The translations under genes were made by a program, and so were the position numbers. From Paracyclopina nana (Eukaryota > Arthropoda > Copepoda > Cyclopoida > Cyclopettidae), in assembly GCA_019096065.1 (NCBI GenBank), contig JAGUCH010000006.1, positions 4,236,001 to 4,300,000 of the forward strand: a stretch of 64,000 nt of DNA, read 5' to 3'. Below, in pieces: positions 32,817 through 43,625 of this stretch. Under the pieces are notes generated by a model, which was not told the origin of the DNA, made no database searches, and saw only the letters and a list, made by a program, of their open reading frames with translations. Each line of letters starts with the position of its first letter. Positions within the stretch are counted from its first letter, which is position 1.

Positions 32817-33892
32817 TGGTCTCCAACCAGTACCCCATCGGGCAGTTTCTTCGGCACACAGAAAATACTTGAGTTCCAGGGAGAATCGCAGGGTTCCACA
32901 ATGCCCATCTTAAGCCATTCTTCAATGCTTTTGTTGATTTCATCAAGATGTGACATGGGAATCTGGAATTGTCTGGCATGAACTGGTCGGTGGTCATGTA
33001 GGTCAATTTTGTGTTTCATCAGGGTGCAATCACCCAAGTCAAATTCTGAAGTGGAAATAACGTCAGAATTACGAAGTAGACACTTCAAGTAACTCTGACG
33101 TAAATTAGGAGGAAGATGATTAAGATTTGCATGCTTTAGAATATAGTCCTCCACCTGCCTAGAAGGCCTCCCCAAAACATTTTTATCATTTAAGAACACA
33201 TCATGAACAGGGACAATCTTATCAACACTGAAAATTTGCCCCACAAAAGAACCCTTGTCTAACTCAATAGGCAATAATCCTGCATTTGTAACCTTAATAT
33301 TAGCGATTCCTTGTTGATTAGAGCGGATGAGGCAATCTTCCTTGCAAAGCTGGGCGGCATCGCTTATTTGGAGACATCCTTCAAAGTGGCCTATTGGCGC
33401 ATTGTCCTGGTTCTTTAGCTGCACAGAGATTGTAGCAACACTTCTGGCCGGTATGTACGTCTTCTTCTGAGTTCTCGCCTCAAGTTGTATCTTATTTGCA
33501 GAGCGGATCTCCATCGATATGGGATCATAAAACAAGCCGGTAGCATGGATCAGGTCAATACCCACGATCCCATCAAGTGCGAGTCCCTCGCACACATAAA
33601 ATGGCCACTTCAACTGTCGGCCTTCTATCATACAGTCTATTTCATAAAGTCCATTGATCCTTAAAGGGTTTCCGGAAGCACATGTTGCACGTAACATCGG
33701 AGCATTTGTAATTCTCTGAGGTCTTAGTTGGGGGGCAATTCTCCTGAATGCCATACGCGATAACAGGGAAATATTGGAGCCAGTGTCAAACAACATTTCA
33801 AAGGTGGCTCCAAGGCTGTGGATTGATACAAAAGGTCGTTTGGTATTCTCATTCGAGGATAGCAGGCTGAAACTTGTGATTGCGTGAAAAGT
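32795..33892 (-). CDS. pol: pol segment 1: aspartic protease and N-terminal part of reverse transcriptase
   Basis: The frame is open from 33892, just after an in-frame TGA at 33895-33893, to a stop near 32795. The retropepsin active site DTGSNISLL follows the first Met (33796), so that Met cannot be the real start and the frame must be reached from gag by recoding. The first residues of the RT domain (HARQFQIPMS, GIVEPCDSPWNS, VPKK) follow before the frame is lost near 32830. The reading frame is +1 relative to gag. Confidence 0.88.
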   Translation of the reverse strand, partial: TFHAITSFSLLSSNENTKRPFVSIHSLGATFEMLFDTGSNISLLSRMAFRRIAPQLRPQRITNAPMLRATCASGNPLRINGLYEIDCMIEGRQLKWPFYVCEGLALDGIVGIDLIHATGLFYDPISMEIRSANKIQLEARTQKKTYIPARSVATISVQLKNQDNAPIGHFEGCLQISDAAQLCKEDCLIRSNQQGIANIKVTNAGLLPIELDKGSFVGQIFSVDKIVPVHDVFLNDKNVLGRPSRQVEDYILKHANLNHLPPNLRQSYLKCLLRNSDVISTSEFDLGDCTLMKHKIDLHDHRPVHARQFQIPMSHLDEINKSIEEWLKMGIVEPCDSPWNSSIFCVPKKLPDGVLVGDQWWIIEA

Positions 33893-33938
33893 TCAACGAC
33901 CTTGCGCCGACCAGTGGTGCGGAGCCCACCCTGGTCGT

Positions 33939-35093
33939 TTACCAGTTTAAAGGGTTGGAATGGTAGGAGGCACGAACTTCATTGACCTTCTTTGCCTCTT
34001 GCTCTGTTGCTCTCTTACTGCCAGGCCTTGGGTTGTACATGCCCTTAGCAGCATCTGCCTGCCTGGAAAAGCACTCAGCCTCAATATGATTCTTCTTGGT
34101 GCAATACCAGCAGACCACGTTGGCTCGGAACTGTCCACTTGCTGGACCCCGCACTTGTCCTCGGGCTTGTCCTCGCACTTGTCCTCGGTCCTGTCCTCGC
34201 GCTCCATTGCCATTGATGAGATTCACAAGTGCTCCTAGTGTCAGAGGCTGGTCGTGAGGATTGCTCTCCTGAGCACTGTCGGCTTGCTCCACAGCATGGA
34301 CTTCAGGGACTGGTACGGTGGCTTTCTTTTCACTTGACAATGAGGCCTCTACACGCTTAGCCACCTTAAAGATTTCCTTAAGGTCCGTGATGTCATGCAC
34401 GATCACCTGCTTCTTGATGGCAGGTAACAGACCTTGAATGAACTTTCGCCGGCATGCGAACACATATGCGCTCCTCTTGCACATTTCTACGGCAGCGTCA
34501 TTTGTGGCGTACTCGCCCTCACCAAGGACGATGAAAGTTTCCATTAGGGTCATGACTCCAGTTTTTACACGGTCATAGAAATCCCGCACGGATTCTGATG
34601 CCTCCTGCACCAGGCTGTCCTCGATTGCGGACTGTTCGGCTAAAGTGGCCTCATGGTGCCAATGATCCAGGAACTCCTTCTTCAGACCAGATACTCCACT
34701 CCACTTTTTAGGAGCAAAACCCTCTTCCTTTAGGGTGTTATACCATTGTGCTGCCTTGGCTTTGAGTGCCATGGCAGCATACATGGCCGTCATTTCGTCC
34801 GTCCACCGTTGCGGCTGTCCAGCTGGTATGTTGTCGTTGGCAAGGGCTCGTAAATCGTCGATCCTTCTAGCCCATGCTCGTGCTTGCAGCTTGTCAACTG
34901 CCGGGTCCCCACTAAATTCGGGTACGTCAATTGCCTTGATATTACGCTGAGCCATATTGAACAGAAATTGTTGGGAAAATGCGGAGGTTTCTGTAGTATC
35001 GTCTTGTGGTGGAGCAGTAGCTTGAATTGTGCCTTCCGATGAAGCCTCTTCGTAATATTCTTCCTCAAAATATTCGTCCTCACTATCAGCCAT
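33939..35093 (-). CDS. gag: gag of the Ty3/gypsy element (384 aa)
   Basis: ATG 35093 starts a 384-codon frame 70 bp inside the 5' LTR. The N-terminus is strongly acidic (Glu/Tyr-rich). The central part matches retrotransposon capsid proteins in style (AAQWYNTL, FLDHW, ESVRDFYDRV). An RGQ-type tandem segment precedes a single CCHC zinc knuckle, CWYCTKKNHIEAEC (C-x2-C-x4-H-x4-C). It forms the capsid shell and binds element RNA in related elements. It ends in TAA before the pol frame opens, so expression of pol needs recoding or the locus is defective. Confidence 0.92.
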   Translation of the reverse strand: MADSEDEYFEEEYYEEASSEGTIQATAPPQDDTTETSAFSQQFLFNMAQRNIKAIDVPEFSGDPAVDKLQARAWARRIDDLRALANDNIPAGQPQRWTDEMTAMYAAMALKAKAAQWYNTLKEEGFAPKKWSGVSGLKKEFLDHWHHEATLAEQSAIEDSLVQEASESVRDFYDRVKTGVMTLMETFIVLGEGEYATNDAAVEMCKRSAYVFACRRKFIQGLLPAIKKQVIVHDITDLKEIFKVAKRVEASLSSEKKATVPVPEVHAVEQADSAQESNPHDQPLTLGALVNLINGNGARGQDRGQVRGQARGQVRGPASGQFRANVVCWYCTKKNHIEAECFSRQADAAKGMYNPRPGSKRATEQEAKKVNEVRASYHSNPLNW

Positions 35094-35141
35094 TTAAATA
35101 GAACACAGCATCACTCACTCTTCATTCCCTCCAGGGCTGTA

Positions 35142-35159
35142 GGTAAGTGGCTGCCACCA
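35142..35159 (-). promoter_or_regulatory. Putative primer-binding site
   Basis: Two bases inside the 5' LTR the minus strand reads TGGTGGCAGCCACTTACC. PBS sequences begin TGG (complement of tRNA CCA). The tRNA species was not determined. Confidence 0.55.
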
Positions 35160-35161
35160 AT

Positions 35162-35422
35162 TGTTGTATATTTTGGTGTCTATAGCAATACCTTGACTTC
35201 TCTCGTACAAAGCCACAACTGAGTTTATTTCTCAACCAAGCACTGTATATACAATGTACTGTCAAGGTGAAATCGCATTGTACATCCTGCTAGGTGAAAG
35301 TGTGGTTAGGCAGCGCGGTGAAAGTGTGGTTAGGCAGCGCGGCTCGTACTATGCTACTATACTACTATATTACTGAAGGACGCGCTAGCGCCATGAATGG
35401 TGAAAGTTATAAAAACATAACA
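35162..35422 (-). repeat. 5' LTR of the Ty3/gypsy element (261 bp)
   Basis: No difference from the 3' LTR was found on reading. It would contain the promoter of the element. Confidence 0.96.
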
Positions 35423-35792
35423 ATACCATGTCGTAAGCAAGGCTAGAAAGACATGGCTTTCTAACACATAGCATAAATAGAATTGAATTTCTTGCATATG
35501 GGAATATCTAAAAAATAATAATATGCTGCATACAGTAAAAAATTGTAAGGCCTATACAATTGTAGTTGTTCCTGGATCTTGCAATGACGTAGTCTCTCTG
35601 CCCTTGCTTTTGAGCCTTGCACGTGTCCAGGTTAGTCAGCCTTTCATGATAAAGTAATAAAAAAATGTTCCCACGAAACATGAACAACAGCTATTCACTA
35701 AAGTCCATGAATGGAAATACTAGAGGAACACTTGTAGAGCTCGCAATTTAGCTGCAAGCAATTTTTTGGCATGGCTTTCATTTAGAGCAGTC

Positions 35793-37161
35793 ATGTTCAA
35801 TCCTCTGGTAGCCAGGATTTGTTGGATTGCTGGCTGCCTGATCGGTATCAGCGAGGGCCAGACGCTAACTTACTTCAAGTTTGCTCAGACTGCTCTCAGG
35901 ATAAACTCCACTGGCTGTCCTTGCTGGTGGGACCTTGGAGGCCACATAATCGATGAGACAACAGGATTGCCTTTTAGCTGCGCATGTTGCCTTGAAGGAA
36001 CAGTGCAATGTGGATATCCCATGCATAATTACTGCCAGAGCAAACGACTTCAGTTTCGTGGGTGTCCAGGTCAGTTTTTCCTGCGCGGTTTCTCTACGAT
36101 CCATTCGCTTTTTGTCAAGTCATCCCGATTTATAATTGTTTTGCCGTTCTGTTTTGTACGAAATAATACAACAACAATGCAATGGCCCGATCCTTAGCAG
36201 GTTTTTTCATCATAACAAGGTGACCGGTACTAAAATACCTTTGAAAAACAAATAAACTGACTTATGAGAACTAAAAAGCAGTGTCCAAATGGTACACCAT
36301 CAATCAAAGCAATGCCCTTCCAGGGGAGAAAAAGGCCCAATATGGACTGTGAACATTTTATATTTAGTGGTTCATAGGAGCTCCAAAAATCATCATCTGG
36401 CCTTCTCATTTTCAGGCATTCAGGATAATAAATGGACCTTATCAGAGCTAGGCCATCCTTGCCTGTGGAACCGATCAGACAGAAAGTGCGCATGGTGCAG
36501 CTATGGTAATTTTTTGGGGTTTTCGTAACTGAAACCCTCAGCTGTATTGTGTGCACACAAATAGTGGTGCATATGCATGCAAGCGTAGTTCAATTATGGA
36601 GAATTTAATTTTCCAGATGGGCTGCAATGCAGTAATCAAGCTGTAGTAAAGCAGCAGGGCAATGGTGCGAGAATTCCTGGACAATTTTGCCTCAAATACA
36701 ACAAAAACGGGGAGAAATGTATTGGAGAAAGTGAGTGTATTTTGTGGCTCTCCTGTAGTAATAATGCTCAATACGGGTGTGTTCTTTCCTCTAAATAAGG
36801 CCAAGATTGTCGATTCAGGGCAGATCTTTGTGGTGACAATGCGTCTTGCGTGGTAATACCGGCTAAGAAATACGCATCTAATGAGTTCGCCAGATGTGCC
36901 TGCAATCCAGGCTTTATTGGGAACGGATTTGATTGCTACAGCTCTACTACTGGGCAGTTGCAGCCCAATGCCAAAAATCAGAACTTTGAAGCAGTGCTCG
37001 TGTCATACGCTCTGTTTGTACCAACTGATGGCGATACAAGCTCGTTAGACTTGGGCAATACATTGAATACAGTGAGCGACATGAGAGCATTGTTAGACCA
37101 AGGGCAAGGCTGCTTGAAGTGCAATTTGAATCCTGGTGCGAGGCCAACCTGTCAAATCTGA
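35793..37161 (+). CDS. Secreted cysteine-rich protein with C-terminal EGF-like domain (280 aa, four exons)
   Basis: Exons are 35793-36069, 36416-36505, 36617-36730 and 36800-37161. All introns are phase 1 and GT-AG, and the joined frame has 280 codons plus stop. ATG 35793 starts a signal peptide ending about GISEGQ (residue 23). The N-terminal module is Cys-rich (CPCWWDL, CACCLEG, QCGYPMHNYC, GCPG). Two short Cys modules follow (CLWNRSDRKCAWC; QCSNQ...CLKY...CIG). A clear EGF-like domain then runs from DCRFRADLCG to GNGFDC, including CNPGFIGNG. About 65 residues with two more Cys pairs close the protein. No transmembrane helix is seen, so an extracellular ligand, matrix or haemolymph protein is inferred. 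I do not recognise the family. One to three 5' non-coding exons may exist, because AG precedes the ATG by 7 bases. Confidence 0.82.
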
Positions 37162-38149
37162 CGATGACGGAGTGACAGACCTACCATTCGGTTGATATAA
37201 ATATTTTTGAATGGCTGAATTACACATATTTTTGTCCCTACAATGTTTGCTTATTCAGATCCTGCAGAAGTATGTTCAACATGTAAATCACCACTTGCAT
37301 TTGCTATAAGAAACGATGGCTTCTGTTACGTAGTACAGTCAGCGCACCCTAGCGTGAAAAGCCGTGTAGTATGTTCACTACAAATGCAGCTACATAGCAA
37401 TTCGTAATTTGCCAAAAAATTGGCCTTCCCTTATGATTTATCAAAAATTTGAAAAATAATATTGGATCCATATTACGTCTCATGCTACTTTGTGAAAAAA
37501 AATTAGGCCAATCAGCTGAAAAAAGCATGAAAATTCTAAAGTTCTTCAATTGCAACCTAATTTGAAATTTTCCGCCTTTTTGTAGACCAATCACAGCAGA
37601 GTTAAAAAATGTTGGCTTTTATGGTGCTACCAGATAAAAACTTTTGTCATCACGTAACGATTGACTTGGGCTGTTTTAAGCAAAAACTGGAAACTTTTAA
37701 CAGCTTTTAGTATATAGCCCAAAAAATTTTTTTTTCCACTTTACCGTCAAAGCGTCCTGCGTAAACAGCTGTACTACCTTACATTGGCGCCATCTAGCAT
37801 GATAAATTTCAAAATCAGCTCTTATATAGCAATATAGTACACTTTTAAAAATTAGTGCAATTGCATTGTGTTTCCAAATTGTTAGGAAACTATTCATGTC
37901 GGAATGATACCTTAGCATTTACATTGAGCGAGCTCTGAGGCCAGAAGGGAAAAAAGTATCTCTTTGCCCAGAACGACCTTCACAGGCTTTATAAGCAAGC
38001 ACTAGCTGAATGTTTGATCGATGAATGTTTGGTGCTTCTTCTCAGCTCTCACGTTCAGCTGAAATTTAGCAAAAACTCGAAAAACAACTTTGCTCAAGTT
38101 AACACGATGCTTGCGCTATTCGTAATCAGATATTCATGTGCACTTCGCG
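37162..38149. other. Intergenic between the EGF-like gene and the sugar transporter
   Basis: No coding sequence is seen. It should hold the 3' end of the EGF-like gene (no clear AATAAA) and the promoter of the transporter. Confidence 0.4.
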
Positions 38150-41041
38150 ATGGAGGAAAGTGAAGTGACAACCGAGTACAAGACTTCAGCCAAAAATCAA
38201 GTAAGCCAACATGGAGCGCGCTCGCGCGGCTATTTCAAGTTTTTGACAGAAACATTAACTTGCTTGTAATTGGCTAATTCATATTCAAGCCATGCCTCTT
38301 TCTTGGTCGCGGCTCAGGAGAATTTGGGCGCATTCCGAGAAAGCCTAATACATGTATTTTATATGTAAAGAGGATTTCACTGCAGACATATTCTATAATT
38401 GGACTACTATATCTAGATCATAAACAACCTTCCCAGCTGAATGAATTAAATGATGAGAAAAATGGGCTCAATGAAATAATGATGAATATTGCTGTCTACC
38501 AATATTGTTTCAAAAATTGTAGCTGATGGTGTTTTGCTTCCATTTTCAGTACGTGGCAGCAAGTATCGTATCTGGTGTGGCATCCCTAAGCATTGGAACT
38601 GTTTTGGGATTTAGCGCAATTCTCCTACCCCAGCTCGAAGAACAAGGACACATACTCCCAAAATCCCAAGAGGCCTCATGGATTGGTGCATACTTTTTGC
38701 CACGTTTACTAGAATGCTTGACTTTTAGCTAGCTTTTGCCTTTCTGAAGCAGTTTAGCTTTTTTATGGCTGACCCTAGCTTAGACAAGTTTTGCCTTTTC
38801 AGCAAGTCTAAGCAACATTGGTCAGCTGTTTGGCTCACTACTGATGGGGTATTTGGCTGGGGCTATCGGCCGCAAAAAGACCATCATGGCACTGTGCCTC
38901 CCACTTCTCGTTGGTTGGGCTATCATAGGATTGTCCCAAGGGAGCGTGGCCACAATTTGCGTCGGAAGGGTTTTCCAAGGCATCGGCATAATGTCCTCAG
39001 TCACTCAAGTTTACCTTGTTGAAGTGGCTGACTCAAAACGGAGGTAGCACTACAGAATTGAACAATTAAAATTGTGCTCAGTTGGAGACACAGCGCACCT
39101 TTGTGACTAATAGAAGCCACATTCTTGTTGTTTTCTCATTAAAACTTTGGTGCTTTCAGGGGAATGTTTGGTGGCTCCGGAGCTTTGTCAGTCAGCGCTG
39201 GAATTACTTTAGTTTATTCATTAGGGGCAACTTTGCCTGATTGGCGATGGGTATGTCTCGTCTGTGGAGCAATTCCAATTATTATTGTCTTTCTCATGCC
39301 TTTCTTGCCAGAAACCCCAAACTGGCTAATTATGAAAGAGCGGAACGATGAGGCTCGAGAGGTAAAAAAATAACTTTTTACTGTAGTCATCACCACGTCA
39401 TTTCTTATGGTACATAGTTATTTATTTCGAGCTGGGGCACGTAAAGTAGGGTCATTAAATAGCTGAGAAAGGATTTTAAAATGGGAAAACTCGAGTACAG
39501 CTTTACTAGCCCGAGCCTGCGAGGGCTGTAATTGTACGAGTGTTTTTCCATTTTAAAATCCGAGGTCAGCTATTTAATGACCCAATTTTACGTGCCCCAG
39601 CTCAAAATATACAATTTTATATTCTGTAATACGATTTTTGAGTGTTTTAATGAAGTTACCGGCAATAAAAAAGCTCATGGAGTCATTTGCTTTCACAGCA
39701 CAGCTTGGTGGCATTTGAGAAGTAATAAATATTTGAACGTTGATGCTTCTGTTTTCCAGGCAATTTTATGGCTGAGGGGAAGCAAACATGATATTGAAGG
39801 CGAGATCAAAGCTTTGGAGAAATCTCAGAGGCCCAGAAATGAGGATGAGCAGAAGATTTCAGCCTTCCAAGAGCTGGCAAGGCCACCCACCTTCAAGCCT
39901 TTTATTATTCTTATTTTGGTCTTTGTTCTCCAGCAATCAACTGGAACTTATGCAGTCATATTCTATGCTGTCAATGTTTTTCAGGTAAGAACGCAGCAAA
40001 AGTACAAAAAAATAAACCTTTCTTTATGACCTCCATGAAAAAAGGTGCTTTAACTATGCATATCAGGTAAAAAAGGCTGTATGCATGGCTATGCTAAAAG
40101 CGCAGAAGTAATGCCAAATGTACTATGATCACTCACAATTAGGGAAGCAAATTTGCATGTGCCCTGGCATTTTGGTACATTCCACAAGATGGAATAATGT
40201 GAGAAGGGCATGCACTCTATGTATAAAAGAAGTGTTCATGCTCCCTTTCCTCTTCAGGATCTTGGAGTGGCCAGTGATCCTTACGTGGCTGCCATTTTGA
40301 CCGGACTTATTCGATTACTGGGATCTTTGATAGGTACCTTGCTGCTCAAGCGATTCAAGAGGAAAGTGCTCCTGATCAGCTCCTCTTGCTTGATGGCCTT
40401 TGTTCTGGGCATGCTGGCCACCACGGTCTTCTTCAAAGCCAGCCTTGACGAGTCGCCCTTGGACAAGAGTTTGGTCTACATGCTGTCGGTTTTGCCACTA
40501 GTGGAAATCATACTTTACATCCTGTTCTTTGGCCTCGGAGTGGGAACTGTGCCTTGGCTCCTCTTAGGCGAACTTTGCCCCGTCAAGGTCAAAGGCCTGA
40601 CGTCCGGAGTCGTCACTTGTGCAGCATTTGGCACCGTATTTATTCTGGTCAAGTTGTTTCCATTGATGCTTTTGAGCCTGGGCCAGCATGGCACGTACTT
40701 CCTATTTGCCATGGTTTGCCTTGTTATGGCCGTTTTCACGCATTTCTTTGTTCCAGAAACAAGGTTTGTCTTTTGCTAGACTACAAAATCAGGCTTTCTC
40801 TTCAGGAAGCCTGATCAACTTTTGCCATAAAAACTTTAAGGAATTGCTAGCGCGTCTGTTGATTCAGCATCTGAAAGTTTTGCTATTTGTCTCAATGAAA
40901 TGTATTTTTTGCAGTGGAAAGTCGATTGCCGAGCTACAGAATTTGTTTGAAGGTCCACAGAAAGAGATGGCCACCCTCTCGCAAGAAAAGAGCCCACTTA
41001 GACCCACTACACCAACATCATCAGCTCAAAAAGACGAGTGA
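38150..41041 (+). CDS. Major-facilitator sugar transporter, Tret1/SLC2-like (495 aa, seven exons)
   Basis: Exons are 38150-38200, 38550-38685, 38803-39043, 39160-39361, 39760-39984, 40258-40763 and 40915-41041. All are GT-AG with phases matching, 495 codons plus stop. SLC2-family signatures are visible: GRKK between helices 2 and 3, GRVFQGIG in helix 4, PETPNWL after helix 6, QQSTGTYAVIFYAVNVF in helix 7, GVGTVPWLLLGELCP in helix 10, and PET followed by SGKS after helix 12. The length and twelve predicted helices agree with arthropod facilitated trehalose transporters and SLC2A6/8-like proteins. It is expected to move trehalose or another sugar across the plasma membrane. A dileucine sorting motif is not obvious. 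PET(R/K)G is PETSG here, a small departure. Intron 4 contains a hairpin element. Confidence 0.94.
39423..39609. mobile_element. MITE-like long hairpin in transporter intron 4 (187 bp)
   Basis: The left arm (TATTTCGAGCTGGGGCACGT onward) and right arm (inverse of TATTTTGAGCTGGGGCACGT) match over about 70 bases with few mismatches. Shared blocks are GGGTCATTAAATAGCTGA and GGATTTTAAAATGG. The loop is roughly 45 bases. TA lies at each outer edge. No coding capacity. Confidence 0.8.
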
Positions 41042-43211
41042 GGAACTTGCAGATGATCCATTATAGACTATTCTATTCACCATCAGAGTAGAAGCTGTGC
41101 ATATGTATTTTGAGTGTACCACTCATGAATGCTATTTTGAAAAGTCAGCGAAACAAATTCAATGTCAATGACTTAAAGAAAGATAAATTATGCATAGAAA
41201 TATAAATTAATGAAATACTTCTATTAAAAGGAGAAAGCAATGAAGTTGGTGTAAAATGCACAGAATGCTCGATAGGTGGCGCTGTGCGTCATTTTAGCAA
41301 CAGCTCAAACACTTCCTCGGTAACTAGCGACCCCTATACTTGGAAAAAAGAAACAACAAGTTATTGTAGAATCTGCATTTGCTTTTGCACAGCAACATAC
41401 GAAAGTTGAATCGAGGTCGTTATTCCGGCATTTTTGGCATTCAAATAGCATACTTTTTAAGCTATCAACACCTCTTTAGCACGTGGCAACACAAAGGAAG
41501 GAAAAATTCCAGATTTTTCGAATGCTATTGACCACGTCCAAGAATTTTCCCTCCTAGTTCGTCTTTCTTGATTTTCATCGAAATTCGGAATGAGCTGCAT
41601 TCATACCTAAGCAGATGCGGTCGTGTCAATAAACAATAGGAAAAAATTGGCAGATGTGTGTGTGTGTGTGTGTGCAAAAGTGTGTCACAGAGGCATTTTT
41701 CCACACAAGAACAACCTCCCCTACACGAACGTGCATGCAGCATAATAGCATAGTTCTTATTGATTCTGTTTGCTAATCGCACGTACTGCGTGCACTAGTA
41801 TAATTCCAGTAGAATGTATCCGCAAAGATCCTGACAATTATGGATTACTAACGAGAATGCCAAGCTGAATGTAGGTTAATCCGGTAGCAGCTAGCAAGCA
41901 ATCCAGATAATTTTTCGTGCACCATAAGGCTTCGCTCGAATTCCCAAACGCGAATCAAGCATCTCGATTGAGCCCAAGATTACTGGAATTAACATGTAGT
42001 TTCCGCGAAGTTTCAAATACTCGTTTTTATGTGGAGATTCAGCAAATGAGCGTGTGATGTGGTATCGATTTAAAACTAGTTTCCAATGAGAGAGGTGATT
42101 GATCTTCTCGTGCATTTTTAAAAGTAGATCGACATAAATAAACTTATAAAACAAATGAATTAAAAGTACGTTTTAAGAACTTGGTGTTCTTGTTTTTTGT
42201 TGTTGCAGATCTCACAAAATGTGTTCAATTAGCAAAGAAACACAATTGAAATTAAGCTAGAAAAAGTGACCAGCGTGCCTGTTTTTTCCAAGGCTCTTGG
42301 CTTAAGAATCCGCAAGACAACAAGCTAGCATGGCGTCTCTGAGTCGGCAAGTATCAATTGAAAGTGCATCTCTTTAAGATGAGGGAAACATATTAGAGCT
42401 TCTCCTATTTAGATGCGAATTAATTAAATAAAAAGATCTTAAAAGTTAAAGAAGAGTTTATATTGTGTTTACCAGTGCAATGGTTCTAAAAAAGCGTTCA
42501 TATATTTATGCTTTATTTATGCGAAGAGGAGCTCCACTACTGAAAATTGACCGGATTGGCAAAACAGCAGCAAAAAATTGTTTTTTACATCTATCGTCCT
42601 TGGCAACGAGCATTTTTCGCTGCACTAAATAATCAACTGTTGCTGCAAAAGAATTGCTACAAACATTCATGATCAAAAGAAGCAACTGATTCGATTAATA
42701 AAGCTTTCCAAACACTACAAAGGGCATAAAGTCTTTTCTGCTTTCAGCGAAGGTTACTTTTTTTTCCCAACTTTCACCCTGAAAACTCTACAGATTCATA
42801 AAAGTATCTTATGAGGCCATAAATCTTGCAACAATCTAGGCATTAAGAAAAGGGATAAACTTTTAACTTGTTTAGAGAAAAATGCTTGCTCACCAAGCTT
42901 GCTATGCCTTACATTGCAAAACATGAAGCCTGACCTCCAAAGCAATATTTGTCGGCCATGTGAAAAAATTCATTCATTCTCGCCCAATTGCTAGAAGTCG
43001 TGACTCTATGCTAATGAATTGCTTAACTTAAATAAAACAAGGTTCGATCAGGGTGCTTGGTCTCAACAAAAAAGAACAATAAACCAGCTGGAGGAGAGTA
43101 AAAATGTCTCCAGTTGATGTCAATCTTGGGTTACTTGACTGCTGTAACATTGCTATTATATACATTGCGGAAAATTGCCCAGATTTGCACAAGATACAGA
43201 CACTTGACCTA
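41042..43211. other. Intergenic; TG microsatellite, no gene seen
   Basis: AT-rich. A (TG)n run lies at about 41655-41673. No supportable coding exon. Confidence 0.45.
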
Positions 43212-43625
43212 AGGCCTGGATCAGCTGGTCCTGATTGCAGCGCAATTTCGGTTATAATTTCAGCTGCTGTTTGTAATTGCGCTGCAATTTAAGTGGATCA
43301 GCTACTACAGATAATTGCAGCGCAATTTCGGCGAGCAAAGCAGCGGCGGAACTTTAAGAGTAAAGTCAACCAAACCTTTGCAATTTAAGTTGGCCTAATT
43401 TTTGGCCTTATTTGTCATAACAGAGTCTGTTTTTGATAGTTTAAGCTCTTACGATCCCATTTTTGAATTTTGGTCTGTAAGTTTTACTTTAAACCCGCTA
43501 CAGAAGTAATTTTTGCACATAGCAAAAATTGGATTACAATTACCAGCTGATCGCTGTTATGTCGACAATTGCATCGCAATTACGGCGCTCAAAATTGTGG
43601 TGAAATAACCAGCTGATCCAGGCCT
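43212..43625. mobile_element. MITE family C (414 bp) with TA target duplication
   Basis: The ends AGGCCTGGATCAGCTGGT and ACCAGCTGATCCAGGCCT are perfect inverses, each flanked by TA (43210-43211, 43626-43627). The interior carries repeated short palindromes of the type ATTGCAGCGCAATT and extra GATCAGCT motifs in both arms. Non-coding. Confidence 0.88.

Larger units (their letters stand above)
29447..35422 (-). mobile_element. Ty3/gypsy LTR retrotransposon, full length, identical LTRs
   Basis: A 5976-bp element transcribed on the minus strand, bounded by two identical 261-bp LTRs (TG...CA when read on the sense strand). It is flanked by the 4-bp direct repeat ATAC (29443-29446 and 35423-35426). 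Order from the 5' side: gag, protease, reverse transcriptase, RNase H, integrase, C-terminal tail. This order (integrase last) defines the Ty3/gypsy group. There is no envelope gene. Identical LTRs mean very recent insertion or gene conversion. Despite this, pol is split by two frame changes and gag-pol is separated by stops. Confidence 0.96.

Noticed and set aside
29447..35422. Whether the LTR element is an endogenous retrovirus with an envelope gene
   Set aside because: No third gene lies between integrase and the 3' LTR; the extra sequence is an in-frame integrase tail.
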